A stretch of DNA of 64,000 nt from Purshia tridentata (GCA_003254885.1 QANT01003084.1:34006-98005), one strand, 5' to 3'; shown: positions 1 through 13,929, numbered from the stretch's first letter. Notes: generated by a model from the sequence alone, not told the origin. Translations and numbers: made by a program.

Positions 1-2409
1 AGAATTATAGATAACCCTCCTATTGTTACACAATTAATTGATCGGTGGTGGGTTAGACAAACACACAATGAACACGAGATGTATAGTAGTTCACCACAAT
101 TCATATGATCCAGCTACGTCCACTTGATTTTTGGGTTCTCATTATGAATGAATATGTTATATTGTACAAATGGAACATGAGAGCTCTAGAGAAAAAATGA
201 GAGATAGGTCTAAAGATGAGAGAGTGGAAATATGAGGAAGAGATCATTTTCTATATAGGTAAGCTCCCTATTTATATACGATAGGGAGCCATTCTCCATA
301 CGATTGTTCAAATGTGAGACTTTTACATAAATAAAGCCCAATTAAAGTCCAATACAACATAGAGGCTCAAATACAACAGTAAGGCCCAAATATATTCAAT
401 GGTCCCGTACCTATGACTGGTGGGTGTTTGTCACCTTGTCAGAAGTAGTTCTACTCGATGAACGTATATATATCCACCTCTCTTCTCTTTCATGTGTTGT
501 TATTTACATGTAGGGTAAATAAAATATGAACAATTCTAATGGTAGAATTGTAAGCCCATAAATGTATTAAAATAAGGACATATTTACTTAAAACTTTCTC
601 ATCAACATCTTTCTATCACTTTCAAGTGACATATAAATACATGTGATATGACCATGATACAAATTATTCACGCATTTTACAGTGCTTTACACATTAGTTG
701 AGGCATAACAATCGGAAAATCGACGTCTCCACTTACATGTGAAAACGATCCAACGGGAATGAAGATCCACTAATTAAGCTGCCTACGACTTTCCAACTAT
801 TGACTGTTGAATGCTTTTTGACGTTGAAAAATTACCAATTAATAATGGCTCAAATTGAATTTGTTTAAAACAAAAGAATTCATTTTCATTTAATTTCCAA
901 ATCTGACCTCCAATATTCTTGGCCAGATTTAATCCTCGTCCAATCCACAAATACGTACTCTGTAATAACGGTTGGAATCTTGGGAGCCGTACCTACAAAT
1001 AGCCACGTGGCAACATCCCCAATGGAACCCATAGAACAATAAGCAAATGTGGGATTTTCTCTTCGCACATTGTAAAAACTCATATTCTACACGAAACTGC
1101 CAAAAATTTTAGAGGTTTACTCATTTGTGCCTATTTAGTTTGGCATCTGTATGATATATATTTTCAGCCATCAATTCTTATACTTAACTAATTTTATATT
1201 TCACACTTCAAAAATGAAATTTTATCACATTTAAAAATATTATATTTTTCACGATCAAGTCTTTTTATTTTTTTATTAGAAAAGAGATGAAAAATTCGAA
1301 TCTGAAAATATAAAGAGATTCTCATCGGGCAATTAAGCCAGCTTCAACTCACTTTCATAATCGAGTCTTTAGTTAATATTAGCTAGGAATAAAAATGATT
1401 TTCCGAAAAAAAGAAAAAATATAATCGAGCATGGTATACGTGCATGTCAGCAAGTCGGTGGATTAATTCTCTATTGGATAGGAGTTGCAAGATAAAAGTT
1501 GACTAAAATGTTTACCTACTACTAGTCTACTACTACCCCACAAGGTACTCATTACGTCCAAAATCACACCCATCACATTATTCATCCACATGAATAATTA
1601 ATGAAATAGACAGATAAACCAGATCACATATGTACAAACTTGTTTAGCCTACACTCTCCACTTGGCTTAATTACTGATTTACAATGTTGTTGGTCATCTA
1701 CACATCTAAAATTAATGGCATGATGAAGTGTTCTCTTTAGTTGTTAATTAATTAAGGGAACATTAGATAATTATATCATTTATTTAAAGGTAAACATAAT
1801 ACGTACAAAGCATGTAATGTTAGTTTATGGAGCTTGAAGATGGGTTTGGTTTAATATTTATATTTAAATTCAAGGACAACCTAGGTTTTCTGTTCAATAG
1901 CTGTTGGGTGGAACCCACAAGCGTCAAATGGAAAATGACTTTTCATTTCTTAAGACTTAATTAAGAGTGCTTCTATACACAAAAGAAAATGAGGCTTTTA
2001 GATTTTAGTCCTTCAATAAGATTAAAAATTAAATAAAACCTGATGTAAGATTAGAAATTAATTTTAGTCCTTTGACTATTTTCACATCAGCATTCATATT
2101 ACAGCTCATATTTATTTATTTTTTATTATTTTAATTATTTTATTTGTTCTCAAAATACCCTTGTGTTTAAATATTTAAATTTTGTATATTCTCCATTTGT
2201 AAAAGCCAATTTAAGATTGATTTGTCTTGATTGACTCTTATAATGATGCAAAATATTATACCTAAAAAACTTACCAAAAACAAAATTAATTATCAAGATT
2301 AAGAATTATTATGCATAAAACGAGATAAATAAATAAAGTAAAAATAAAATATAAGAAATGTACTAAAAAAAATGATTAAAATAAAGTACTTAAAGAACAT
2401 ACCTAAATA

Positions 2410-2512
2410 AAATACATATACTAGTGTACCTTTTAGCATACCTAGCCTATACTGTTCCTATTAGCGTACCTACACTAGTGTGTCCTGTTAGCGTACCTAT
2501 ACTAGTGTACTT
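2410..2512. repeat. Degenerate short repeats of actagtgtacc / ttagcgtacct
   Basis: The words actagtgtacc, ttagcatacct, ttagcgtacct, cactagtgtgtcc, ttagcgtacct and actagtgtac follow one another with about 20-30 bp spacing. This is a decayed minisatellite inside the TIR element at 1998-3256. Confidence 0.6.
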
Positions 2513-2746
2513 ATATAACAACAACCCCAATTAAAATACCTACACAACAAACACAATTAAAATATCTACACAGGCACCTCAACTAATCCAATCAAGCTCC
2601 TTACTCCTTGTTAAGCACCCTACTCCAATATAAAACTCTTGGTTGCAATTTTCGCCTTACCCATTGGATCCATGTTGTCTATAAATTCAAAGCATTCTCC
2701 CTCCTCTCTCTTTAAACCAAGATTACCATGTTAAATTTCATGTTTG

Positions 2747-2880
2747 AAATCTTTTGAGAAAATTTAAGATATTGCAACTAGGGTAATTAATTACAGATTG
2801 GGTTGATTTTGTAAAATCTTTTGAGAAAATTTAGGATATTGCAGCTGGAGTAATTCATTACAGGTTGGGTTGATTTTGTG
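2747..2880. repeat. 67-bp tandem duplication
   Basis: Two copies, 2747-2813 and 2814-2880, both start aaatcttttgagaaaattta and end ggttgattttgt. They differ at a few positions. The duplication lies within the TIR element at 1998-3256. Confidence 0.8.
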
Positions 2881-5036
2881 GGAGCTAAGGTTTTGTATGT
2901 AAATAATATTAAGGTCAATTAAATATATATTAAAATGGTGTATTAAAATCTGGACTTATATTAGAAAGAGAAAAACAATCAGTTTACAGACAAACATCTT
3001 AATTAAGCCCCTAAATCTAAGCAACCAAATAAATGTAAATTCATTTTGAATTTTGAGTGAAATTAATTATGTCAATAAAAAAAATTATCACAAGGGTATT
3101 GTAGGGAGAGAGAAACCAAAAATATTATTTAAAAATAAAAATCTGATGTGGAATATGTACGCTGACATGGACGTAAAGTCAAATGACTAAATTCAATTTT
3201 TGATCTTACATCAGGTGTTAATCTAAACTTGAACTTATCAAGAGATTAATATCTAGTTTTCTGTTATTTTTTTTGGCTAACTTCAAATCAGAGTATGGGA
3301 GTGAAATATACAAGGCCATGTTTGTCTTGTTGTTGTAAATATGGCATCCTTAACAAGTTATTTAACATTTTAATTAGGTACTAGGGTTTTGTAGATGTGT
3401 GCCATTTGTCTGCTGAAAGTGACTTATGGAGTCCTTTAACGGGGGTAGTGTGCAGCTGCACATGTAATTGTTTGGCTCCATTGTTCTTTGTTCAAAACCC
3501 ATTTGGCTTCTATGAGATTTCCTTTCTCAAATTTTGTTTTCTCAGAGATTTTTCCAACACCATCATTAATACCCAGATGAAAGAAACACAAGAAACAGAC
3601 AATGAATTCAAAATCGAATCTCATGCCCATACAGATGATAAAATTACAGAATTGCCATCCCCTTCATCCCTGTGATGGCTTATTTTCTGAGTAGCTCATT
3701 ATCAAGGGCATTCTTTGTATCTTAACTTTTCTTGTGAGATAAGTAAAGATGTATTTTTATTTGGAAGTTGAAAGTTTAACGGCAAATAACCAACTTGTAG
3801 TTGGGATATGTCCAAATAAAACAGTCCAACTTGCTTTTTCAAACTAAGATTCCATCTTGACCGTCCACCACCCCAAACTATTTTCTGACCGCAAATCGAA
3901 TGGTGATGCCGTACTAGATTTTGCTACCTTTTATGTTTTCTCACACCTTTCACTGTTTCTAAAGTGATTCACTAGTCACTACCCTGTCACCCTGTCACCC
4001 TGTCCAAGTTCAGGGTTTGATACTCTGCATCGTCTGCAACCTGCAGCCACAAGTGAAATATGTACAAATAAATGTAAATGTCACATTCATTTTTTAATAA
4101 CAAGACTTTGGTAATCAAGCTAATTGTTTATAAATGGCCGTCCTTATTAATTTACTTGATGTATATAACTTGTAAGTAATTGTGTTTATCTGAAATGATA
4201 AGATTAGCGATATTCACTCGTGTGTTGTGTTGTTAAAAGGGGTCATCATATGATTAATCTTATTTTGCAATGACTTTAAGCCAAAGAGGAAATAAAAAAA
4301 ATGATAGCCCAACATGTGGACCAGCAAATCCAATACAATAATCTTGCCCCATAACCCATTAGGCAATCGTACCCCTTCAAGTTGACCTCTTGGGACTAAA
4401 TTCTAAAACTCTATATCAAATAAAAATAAAAAAGAAAAAAGGTATAGAATTAAAAAAAAAATTAATATACGGTGGATGGATGAGAAAGAAAAATGAGGAG
4501 TTGGGTCAGTGTCCCCAATGCACTTCCAAACTGAATTTTCAGAGAAGAATAAAGTTACAGCGCAGTGGTCCAGAAGGCAGAAGAAGCTAAAGCCCGTGAT
4601 CAAAGGAGTTGTTGCCTGGTAAAGAGAGTGAAATGTGAAGCTATATCTTTGTAGTAGATTTGGCTTTTCAAGCTTTGTTTGCTTTTGTTGTCTGTTACTC
4701 TGTTTCTCTGTTACTCTGTTTCTCTTTTCAAGTTTTAAACTGCCTTAGGTGGCCAACCCACCCAACTACCTCTAGCATTCTTTCTCTTGCTCTGTAATTC
4801 AAAAATCAAATCAACTGCATGCTCTATAAGCACTTCTACCTACCCATTGGATTTGGTGAAGTGCTTTGAAGATTTCAGAGGTTGGTGTTTATTATTCGTT
4901 GGTTATAGAAGCATTAATGATGTCTACATGTCCACCATATAGGCTCGTTATAGTTCACCAATATTGGGATTAGTACAAGAATTCATTAAATCACATTTTT
5001 CTTACACACAAAAATATTTTTAAATAGTTGAATTAT

Positions 5037-5632
5037 AGGCCCTTATGATCCATTTGATTTAAGTTTTGAAGGATTGTGAATAGAAAATCAATTTTATTCT
5101 CACGTTTGCTAAGTGCAGGGATGAAAAATAATTTCCTGACCTAATTACTTAAGTTTGAGTTTTGTTTTTTCTCATCTTAAGAAAACAGTTATTGCACATT
5201 TTCTTGACAAATTTATCCTTGCCAACTTTTTAAAATTTCAAATCTAACCAAATTATTTATTATATATTCTTTGTATGCTCATAAGATAAAGTGCAGGGAT
5301 GAAAAATAATTTCCTGACCTAATTGCTCAAGTTTGAGTTTTGTTTTTTCTCATCTTAAGAAAACAGTTATTGCACATTTTCTAGACAAATTTATCCTTGC
5401 CAACTTTTTAAAATTTCAAATCTAGCCAAATTATTTATTATATATTCTTTGTATGCTCATAAGATATAATTGAAAAATTAGACAATTTTTATTTCTTATT
5501 GCTACATAGCCTACACTTACCAAATATGGAAATGAAAATAAAAAGATAATTATTATTTACTTTATTAGCATTACCAAATATAATAATGAAAATCAATTCT
5601 GTAAACCAAATGACCGTAGTCTATATTTGAGA
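5037..5632. mobile_element. Possible hAT-like MITE containing a tandem duplication
   Basis: The left end reads ggcccttatgatccatttg, and the reverse complement of the right end reads gactacggtcatttggttt. Both continue into a gaaaatcaattttattctc or gattttcattattatattt block. This resembles the terminal organisation of hAT-type MITEs, which often begin with ggcc..atttgg words. No 8-bp target-site duplication is obvious, so the call is tentative. Most of the interior is the 178-bp duplication listed separately. Confidence 0.35.
5111..5466. repeat. 178-bp near-perfect tandem duplication
   Basis: Copy 1 is 5111-5288 and copy 2 is 5289-5466. Both begin aagtgcagggatgaaaaata and end gtatgctcataagata. 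I see only about four substitutions, for example attactt versus attgctc and ttcttgac versus ttctagac. The high identity implies a recent duplication compared with the decayed DNA around it. Confidence 0.9.
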
Positions 5633-8600
5633 AATATTGTAAAGGCAAATCAAAATCATGAAATGTAACCGACACCGATTGTGCTTAAGATTTTCTTAGA
5701 TTCTATTGTTACTTCCTTTAATGATGGATCACTTGATTTTTTTTTTTTATTTTACATTTGAATAGACACTATAAAGGTATGCAAAAGTTTGCATTGGATC
5801 TTGCTTTGAATTTTAAATTGCTTCTACAAAAAGGTTTGGAGTCAATCGATTACACACTAATTGCACTTTGGTCCATGCATGTCCCATGGGTAATGGGTTA
5901 AATATAAATAACATGCAATAAGGACAGTGCATTAGGGTTTGGATCCTCTAATTTTCTTCTAGTCACAATGGTCCATTTCGTGCCTTGGATACGTCATAAA
6001 TAAATTGACCCGTGATTCCGTGAAGAACAAATTATTTTACCTCGTATACGGTATATTTCTCCTTCTATTACTACTTGTTCTTTTTCAGTTTTCTTATTTT
6101 TTGTATTTTTCTGAAATATTAAAAATATATATAGTTTTTGGACAAAAACAAAAAAAAAGTCCAGTCACCCCCTTTCACGCAATCTCTTTGTTGAAAATTT
6201 GGGTTCAATTGGAAATCTTTGGTTTAATTCATAGCATTTAAAACTATCACTTTCAAGTCGGTTTTGTTTATACAAAACCAGATTCGTGTTGCAAAAGCAG
6301 GGCCAAAATCGATGTGATTGATAACTACATATTAGTCTCAATTTTCAGTGTCAGAATTTCTTCAGCCTCTTTTGAATTCATCTGTAAAAGCCTCTTATCT
6401 AAGGTAGGCCAAGGATTAATTCCATGACAAAGCCATGAAATTGCATTTATTTTTTGAGAGAGACCCTATTTGAAGCAACCCAACAAATACAATACCTAAA
6501 TTAATAGGGTGTTTAAACCCTTTTCTTTCCTATCCTTTCGACAACCAAACAGGCCCTATAATGGTGGTTGCTCCCTTGTTCAGTAGCCTAAAATCTATCG
6601 TTCTCATGTGATGTGGGTTTGAAACAAAATCAATAAATCTCTTGCATACTTTTTTTTTAGTACAATTTTTTTTTTCTCTATTAATGCATAACTAATTAAT
6701 TATTATTATTTTATAATTTAAGTGCAACGCACTCATTACCAATTCTAGTCCAACACCAATATATTATTATAAATGGAAGATAAAAACTCAATAAATTCAT
6801 TCATGTACAACGTACGATTAGAATCATTTGTACTTTCGTTCATGTGTATGACTTTAACTTGTATGCTTCTAATTATGTTTCAGTTAATTGCAAATTTTAT
6901 ACATTAATTCTTGGATCGTTCTTCTTTTTCTGGTCGATGAGTACTTCAGTCTCTATAACTAGTTGACTTATCAGTCTAATTAATTTTTCGAGTTCAAGTT
7001 GGCATGATCAACCATGTTATTAGGTCATTTGTTTTACTAAATAAAAAATCCACAAAGAGAAAATATTTATAATAATGCTATAGTTGATGGTTCAAGTTGG
7101 TATTATATGATTAACAATTCACCCATTACCATTAAATATCAATTGCATTGCAATGAAGTTTATTGTTTCGAAGTTTGAACTTTAGATTTTCAAAACGTTT
7201 GGAACAAGTTATGTGTCTAGCTAGGGTTGGTGAAGGCAACATATCCACATGCAATTTGTAGCAAATCCAATTGACTAGAATTTTTTTAAAAGGTTAGAAT
7301 TCTTGAACTCTAATCGGTCAATGCGCCTCCATGGGTGACGTATGTCCCCAGAGATATACGTGGACAACATTTGTTTGGTACTCCAATTTGTTGGTCCATA
7401 TTTTCAGGCCCATATCATAATAAACTTGGGTTGGTATTAGACTTTTAGTCATAGTATTCCATAACCATGTGGTTCCCTATCACCACCATAGTGACTAGCA
7501 ACACTTGGAGAGAGCGACATAACTAACAAATAAAAGTAGGCACACCGATACAAAGGAAATTTTTCTGTTTGTGATTGTCATACGTGTGGTTCTCTCTCAT
7601 TATGTACGTGGGATCTTTATTTGTGATCAGATTTGCATTTATATTTGCAAACTTGAGGGATGGAAGCCCTCGTTTGGAAGATAATTTCTTGGGGCAAAAC
7701 AAATGAGGTGAGGACTAGGAATAAGAATTGAAAATGAGTATTAATTTAGAAAATTATTTTGCTCACTACGATGATCACCGCCTAATTATATGCGTGACAC
7801 CTAGTCTTTGAAGAATAGCTGTATTCAAAGAATGATTACCAGCTGTACATAGATTAGGATTGTCAAATTATCAAGATTATGACACTGAATTTGAGACCTT
7901 GAGAAAATAATTTTGAGATAAGATGTATGAGTGTGACTGTCATGGCTTATTTTTCTAGAGGGAGAGAGATAAGATAAACCCTATTCACTGCTTAATTGAA
8001 TCCAGCTATTGTTGATTTATGGTCAGCCTTCTAGTACTAGTTTTAACTTTTATGTGAGAGATAAGTAAAACTGAAAACCTTAATAATATAGTCAGAGCTT
8101 ATACACATGCATGCTTGAGTGACAAGTTGATGAGGGCATGAAGCACTAAACAAATTAAAGCAAAACCCACTTAACCTAATTTGCCCTTTTCATGTTCAAA
8201 AGGCTCTGGTAATAATACTACTGATACACCTCCACGCCATAAGGGCAGTTTGGTAAGAGAATAAGTTTGGGAAGTAATTGCTTGGGCAACTGTTTATAAC
8301 TTGTTAGGGAACACTCCCACATGTAGGAAGTTAGGAACCCAGCTTGTACTTCCACCACTAAGCTTTTGAAAGGGACTTCCTCAAACGTACTCAACACAGA
8401 GATAGATAAAGCTCATATATGGACCCCCATCATCACATGCTCCTCACATTAATCCTTACTTTAGGATCATGGACTCCTACGTATACACTTAAAAGCCCAA
8501 AACCATAAACAATCTAATTTTTTTTTTAAAAAAAAAAATCTTTCATTCTATTTTATACTTATAAGTAAATTAAAATTCATATAACTCGTTACGAACTATA

Positions 8601-8644
8601 GATAATTAAAATGCAATTAAATTACGGTTAACTATTGCCAAGCC

Positions 8645-9625
8645 CTAAATAAGCTCCTTGTTTAGTCTTAAGCCACTATTTTAATTTCTATTAGTTTAAA
8701 GCCATTATTTATTTGTGTTTATTAGTCAAAATCCATTAAAAAGAAACACATTCAGTAATAAACCACCAGTTTTATATTATTTATTTTTAAACCCCACCCT
8801 TTAGTAACAACGCTGCTCTCCGCCATCAAACAGGTGCCTTCCATGCCATGTCGACATGTCCTTGCAAACTTCCAACACATCTGCATATATCTCAAATTGA
8901 TTCACATCACTTTGATACTTTACAAGTTCTTATAATTGAGTTAATTAGTAATTAAAGTATAGTTGGCTTACTGTTTTTCTTTTTGGTGATAGTTCCTACA
9001 ACATGTTTGCTCTTCATTTTTAGCATCACCTATAAAATTGACCAGTATTAATTACGACTAATGATAGGTAAAAGGGAATAATATTTCAATTAATTAATGT
9101 AGTAGCTAGCTAGGAGTACTCTCACCTAGTGCACAAACCCTCCCCAATCCTTTGATTTCAGATTGAACATGGCGGCCTTTGCTTCCCCTTCAGCTTAAGT
9201 GACTCCAAGTGTTGAAATTGTTTTCACAATCGATTTGGCTTGTCGTGTATCAAAGGGCGATAGTCATAGTCCGTAGAGTCATCAAAAGTTACACTTCTAA
9301 AATGTAATTCTTATTAAGTTAAAATTTAGTTTTGAGTTTTTGTTGAGTTACACTTTGGTTTAATTTTTTTGTTTTAACGTTATATGTTAAGAGTTACACT
9401 TTATAATTTTGTAGAATTACGCTTTACTTTTTTTTTTTAGGAATTTTTTGTTTTTTGTTTTTATATTTTTATAGCTGATTTTTTTTTGTTTGCTTAAAAA
9501 TGTATTTTGTGACTTATTAATAAAAAACTATATTTATTGTGGCTTAAAAATAAATAAATTTAAAGTTTGGATTTATGACTAAAAAATATGATAAGTTGTG
9601 GCTTATTAATAAAGTAATCATTAAA
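8645..9625. mobile_element. Weak candidate TIR element (~1 kb)
   Basis: The segment from about 8660 to 8750 contains ttagtcttaagccac and later ttattagtcaaaatccat. The reverse complement of about 9500-9620 contains ttagtcataaatcc, then ttttaagccacaat, then ttaataagtcacaaaatac. The order and spacing are similar, suggesting long, heavily diverged terminal inverted repeats. The interior at 9285-9425 repeats the word gttacactt. Low complexity makes this uncertain. Confidence 0.3.
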
Positions 9626-11816
9626 TTAAACTTTTTTTTTATAGATATATGAGCATTTAAAAAAAGGAAAAAAAAACCTTGAATAATTCCATTTGTTTTG
9701 GGCTCCAACTCAACTTGATTCCCAATTCAACCAGCACTCCTCTGAAGTGTGTACTCACATTTTGTCCCTCTCCACCCACATGGCCATACATTATAATTAA
9801 AGAAAACAACCACTTATAAAGTCGTTCAAAAAGAAAGAAAAAAAAGTGACACATCGAAAGATCGATGGATGGATGCATGCATGGTGAATTGAAGCTTTGT
9901 GAAAATAACATTCTATCAGCCACTAAATCAGTCTAATTGGGACATCACATTTACTAATGTCGGCTGCAAAATGATAAGGTTATGGATAACCTCAGTACCT
10001 TGTAATATGCCACAAATTAAGAGAGACCATGTACATGTGGGAAACCATGTACAAAAGATAATGGAATTGTATTTTCTTTGACAAGTTCAAAATCTTGGCC
10101 TCACTTTTATCACGTTCCCTGGGAAAAAGAGAAAAAAAAAAAAAAAAAAAAAAAAACAGAATCTGACCCAAATCCTAAAGACCCTAGCTAGGGATATGAC
10201 AATCGCAATACTATTCAATGTTGTAGGAGTTGGAGAACATGGGCAGTGGGTGGAGGGAAGCAACCCTTGTCATGATCCATTTGGGTCCAATTGTAGAAAT
10301 CATGTTGCATATATACACAAAGTACATGCAATTGTCTGGAGTAATACCGACGAAGCACATGATTGTGGGGAAGAGGAGGATGGTGAGTACTATTGCTCAC
10401 TTGCTCAAGATGGTCCCCTTCTTTGTAGGAGAGCCCTAGGGCCCATATTATACAAAATATTCCACTGCTCCCCTTGTTGGCCCATCATGGGTCCATGGCT
10501 AATTAATTAATTTTCTCTGTTTTTATGTGATGGTGGAGGGGAACCTAGCTCACACACTCACAGACTCACACTCACATGTTACTACACAGGACAAGCTATC
10601 CAGAAAATGTTTTGGGTTATGATAATTACTTGTCCACTCATGTAAACCCTTCATAATTTACAAGTTTGAAATATGATATTAATAAGTAAATAGGGGTCAG
10701 ACAGTAGAAAATGATGAATTTCAAAGTGAAACTAATTAACCATGTATAGAGGCTCCCATGTGGGTGAGACCAGCTAATTTGTCTGCATGGATGACTTTAT
10801 GTGTAAGAGCAAAGATGGCTTCTGAAGCAAGTGCTTTCAACTTTCTATGTGAAGTACTGCCACTACCCCACTCTCACCTTCAATCACAGAGTAAGTAACT
10901 TCTTAAACCCCAGTCCTGAAAGGTTGAGTAGTATTTGTACTAATTTCAACCAGTACATGAAGATCTTTTCATCCTTTTTGTTATCTTCTCCTTTTGTTTT
11001 ACCAGTCATATATCTCCCCCCAAAAAGGCCATCAAATATCTCCAATCCAACAATTCAACAGTCTCCACAAATCCAAGTTAAAAGCTGGTCCATAAGCTAC
11101 ATGGGCACAAACCAACCTCCTACGTGTTGGTTGACAAAATCATAAAACCAAGTTGATCCCAGCCCACAACAAATAAGCTAACGAAACCAATGTTTAAAAA
11201 AAATCAGTGGTTAAATGGTCACAAGTCAATGAATGGAAAATTATACAAGAACTTAGTTTGAAAATGATTGTCAATGAATGAATTTCCTGAGCCTAATGGA
11301 ATTACAATTACTGTCCTGCCCATTTATAACGGTGTCTTTTTCTTTTTGTTGGACCAAAAAACAATAGTAATCTGTTCAATTTTAGTAAACATATGAAGCT
11401 CATTTTAGGAGATGAGTACAATTTCATTTTGGTGGGCAATCAATCAGTAGTTCAGATTTGCAACTTCAATAAATAGGCATTCCACGAATCTAATTCATAT
11501 TTATCAAGAAAATTATATGATCTTAGAAACAACAAAATAAGATTTCTTTCACTTTCTTTTTAAATAAATTCATTCACAATCAAAATACAGAGGCACAATT
11601 AAAATGTAAAACACGCAGTTGTCTACTTCCAACTGGGGTTTCAACCCACAGTTTGCGCAAGATCAAATCTATACAAGGTGACCAGGTTATACAATCACTG
11701 TTGATAAATAATCTACTCAACTAAACTGAGATTTAACAACCAATTAGCAGACTTCAAGGAGACAGAAATAGCATATCCAGAAAAATTACAGACTTCCAAT
11801 CAGCAACGTATTTTCT

Positions 11817-13929
11817 TCAGCTCTTAATAATCGGCCCTGCCATCATCTTTGACTTTGAGCATCCAACTGCTCCCTGATCAACTGATTTTCCACTAGAATG
11901 CTGTGAAGAGTGAGAGCCAATTTTTCTCAACTTACCCGGAAATTCTTTGCTCAAATTACCTTTCAAAGAAAGATTTTTCTTTATGCGACTCCTGTTAAGC
12001 AACAGCATACTATTGCGTGGGGGAGCATGCAGAGCCCCTTCCACACAATCTCCCACCTGTGCACATCCCCAAGGCCTGGATGGCCCATCATCACAAATTG
12101 GTCTGAGCCTTGGGAAACCAGTCCGCACTCTTGAGAAACCTTGCTGCTCCGGTAGATTTTCCTCCTCGAATCGGGCACATAGGGGGCAGGGAGGGTCACT
12201 TTTTCGTGTCTTAGGTGTTGTTTGCTCCAAACACTCTGCATGGAAAACATGACAACAAGAAAGAACCCCTGTGACTGGCATATCTCCACTTCTCACTATC
12301 CGCCGAGAACTCCAAGGTGATCTCTGTGAAAGAAACCTTTCACACAAGCCACATCTAAAACGATCAGACATATTACATAGTCGACCAGAAATTTCTGCCT
12401 CAAAAGACTCAGAAACATCTGCAAAATCAATGCTGCTGCTGGCACTGCTCCAGCGGTGGGAATCTCTTTGAGGACTGGCAGAATCAAATTCTGGAAACCC
12501 GGAAACTGTGAGGTCAGAAGCTTCTCTGGGGGGTGTTTGTGCAGGAAAGGACACAGGATGGATAGGTTTGGACATGAAAGAACGGCAACTTGAGAAGGTA
12601 TGATGAGAAGTTAGGCATGCCTTGGCCATGGGTTCAGACTCACTGCTGTCTGAACAGGACGAGGTGGATCCCCCAGTATCTTGAATTTCTGAGGTTCCCT
12701 GCAAAGATACCATCAAAGGAAATGCTGTAATGATTTTCTTTAATTTGATATCTAAGATAGCTAAGTTTTAGCTTAATACCTCCATGGTAGGTCTAAAGGA
12801 TGACTGCCCCAAAGCTGGACCTAGAAAGTAAGAGGAAATGAGTTTGGTTAATGCAAATGAGTTACAACATGAACATCAGAAACAATGATGACAAACAGGA
12901 TATTATTAAATTTCCTCACAAAGTAGAAACTTTTAATCCTTCATTTGACAAGGCTGAAGGGATCTGATTGTAGATCAGTCAATGTAAATGTTTAAGCATG
13001 ATATGTAAGAATAAACAGCAATAGAACTCAATCAAGTATTGAGAATCCATAATCATACAACCAAATCCTTCAAAATGGAAACCTTGAACTCCATGAGGAT
13101 GCTGTATTGACAATCTCAAAATATGAAATATCAATTGCACTCATGACAATCTCCAATGTGGAACCTGGGAATCTCAAGGGCACAACAAAGGTCACATCAA
13201 AGTTTGCTAACTCATCCACATTGTCTCTAAGCCAATGAAAAGTTCCAGATCAGATTTAATAAGCTCCTAAACATTCTCTTTCTGTATTACAGCTCTGTTT
13301 AATCCAACTAAATGAATCATTAAAATATTATCCAATAAATAATTTAATCTTTAAAGTTACCCTCATGACTCATGGCGATTGCACTTGAACACATAATTTA
13401 TTCATCTGCTCTTTCTGACACCAGATTGTAATGCCAACAAATAGAAATTCACCTCAAAAGCAATATAATTTCTCAGGCATCATCACATGTGTTTCTGTGT
13501 ACAGATTAAACTGAATAGAGATGCATTATCAATTGTATTACCTCTCCTTTTTGCAGTTTCATAATCATCTATACTGATTTCCTGTATTGCTGGAGGTGTC
13601 CACTGAGGACCTTGAGAAAGGTCAGATGAACTACTTAAGAAAACCCCGGTGCCATCAGATGCAGAGTAGTGATGATTATAGAGATGGTTGCCTCTCACCC
13701 AGCCCCTACTTCCTTTACTGTTTGATGAAGTAGAAGAACCATATGGTTGAATACCATCATGCAAACCATAATGTAGTTCTTCAGTTTGTAACCGGAAATC
13801 CCATCTTGATGGGGGTGGTGAAAAGCTCGTATTAGTTCTCCAGCAAGGCTCGTCTGGACCAATGGACCAGTCCCTACTGGCCGTATGAGATTCATGTGGC
13901 CTTGCAGCCACACAACACAGCGACCCCGT
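11817..13929 (-). CDS. RING-finger protein; predicted start is ACG
   Basis: Three coding exons on the minus strand: 13929-13542, 12820-12780 and 12698-11817, total 1311 nt and 436 residues. All junctions are GT-AG and the frame is continuous. The C-terminal half holds a RING-type zinc finger (about residues 259-317): CGLC, then CCHVFHAEC, then CPLC. It is therefore a likely E3 ubiquitin ligase of unknown target. The N-terminus reads GSLCCVAARPHES, resembling plant proteins that begin MGSxCCVAA, where Gly2 and the cysteines suggest myristoylation and palmitoylation at a membrane. The codon at the expected Met is ACG (13929-13927) with A at -3 and G at +4. No in-frame ATG exists upstream, and the first one downstream is about 140 codons later, in exon 2. 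A serine-rich low-complexity middle separates the two ends. Starting at the later ATG would still keep the RING. Confidence 0.85.

Larger units (their letters stand above)
1998..3256. mobile_element. Non-autonomous DNA transposon with ~95-bp imperfect TIRs
   Basis: The left end (about 1998-2091) and the reverse complement of the right end (about 3161-3256) align over their length. Shared blocks in order include acctgatgtaagat, then a run resembling aaattnaatttagtc, then tttgact and finally atgtcagc or acatcagc. The interior codes for nothing and holds a 67-bp tandem duplication and repeated tactagtgtacc-like words. Long degenerate TIRs without a coding core suggest a Mutator-like non-autonomous element. 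I could not find a clean target-site duplication, so the exact ends are uncertain by several bases. Confidence 0.55.
1..11550. other. Gene-less intergenic region with decayed repeats
   Basis: No frame here is long, spliced convincingly to a neighbour, or resembles a family I recognise. The sequence is strongly AT-rich with many homopolymer runs, including a run of more than 20 A at about 10132-10156. It contains the TIR-flanked elements and local duplications listed separately (1998-3256, about 5037-5632, about 8645-9625). The rest looks like ordinary plant intergenic DNA. The 3' UTR of the minus-strand RING gene probably begins around 11550-11816. Confidence 0.7.

Noticed and set aside
886-1083. 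65-codon minus-strand frame
   Set aside because: Starts without convincing context, has no recognisable domain, and lies in AT-rich intergenic DNA.
3397-3675. 92-codon plus-strand frame
   Set aside because: Begins with a non-ATG codon; composition is not gene-like and no splice partners are seen.
10196-10510. Possible miRNA hairpin or small protein (104-codon frame), with gggcagtgg and ccactgctcc facing each other
   Set aside because: Pairing is interrupted, the loop would be about 200 nt, and no known miRNA matches. The protein frame has no family resemblance.
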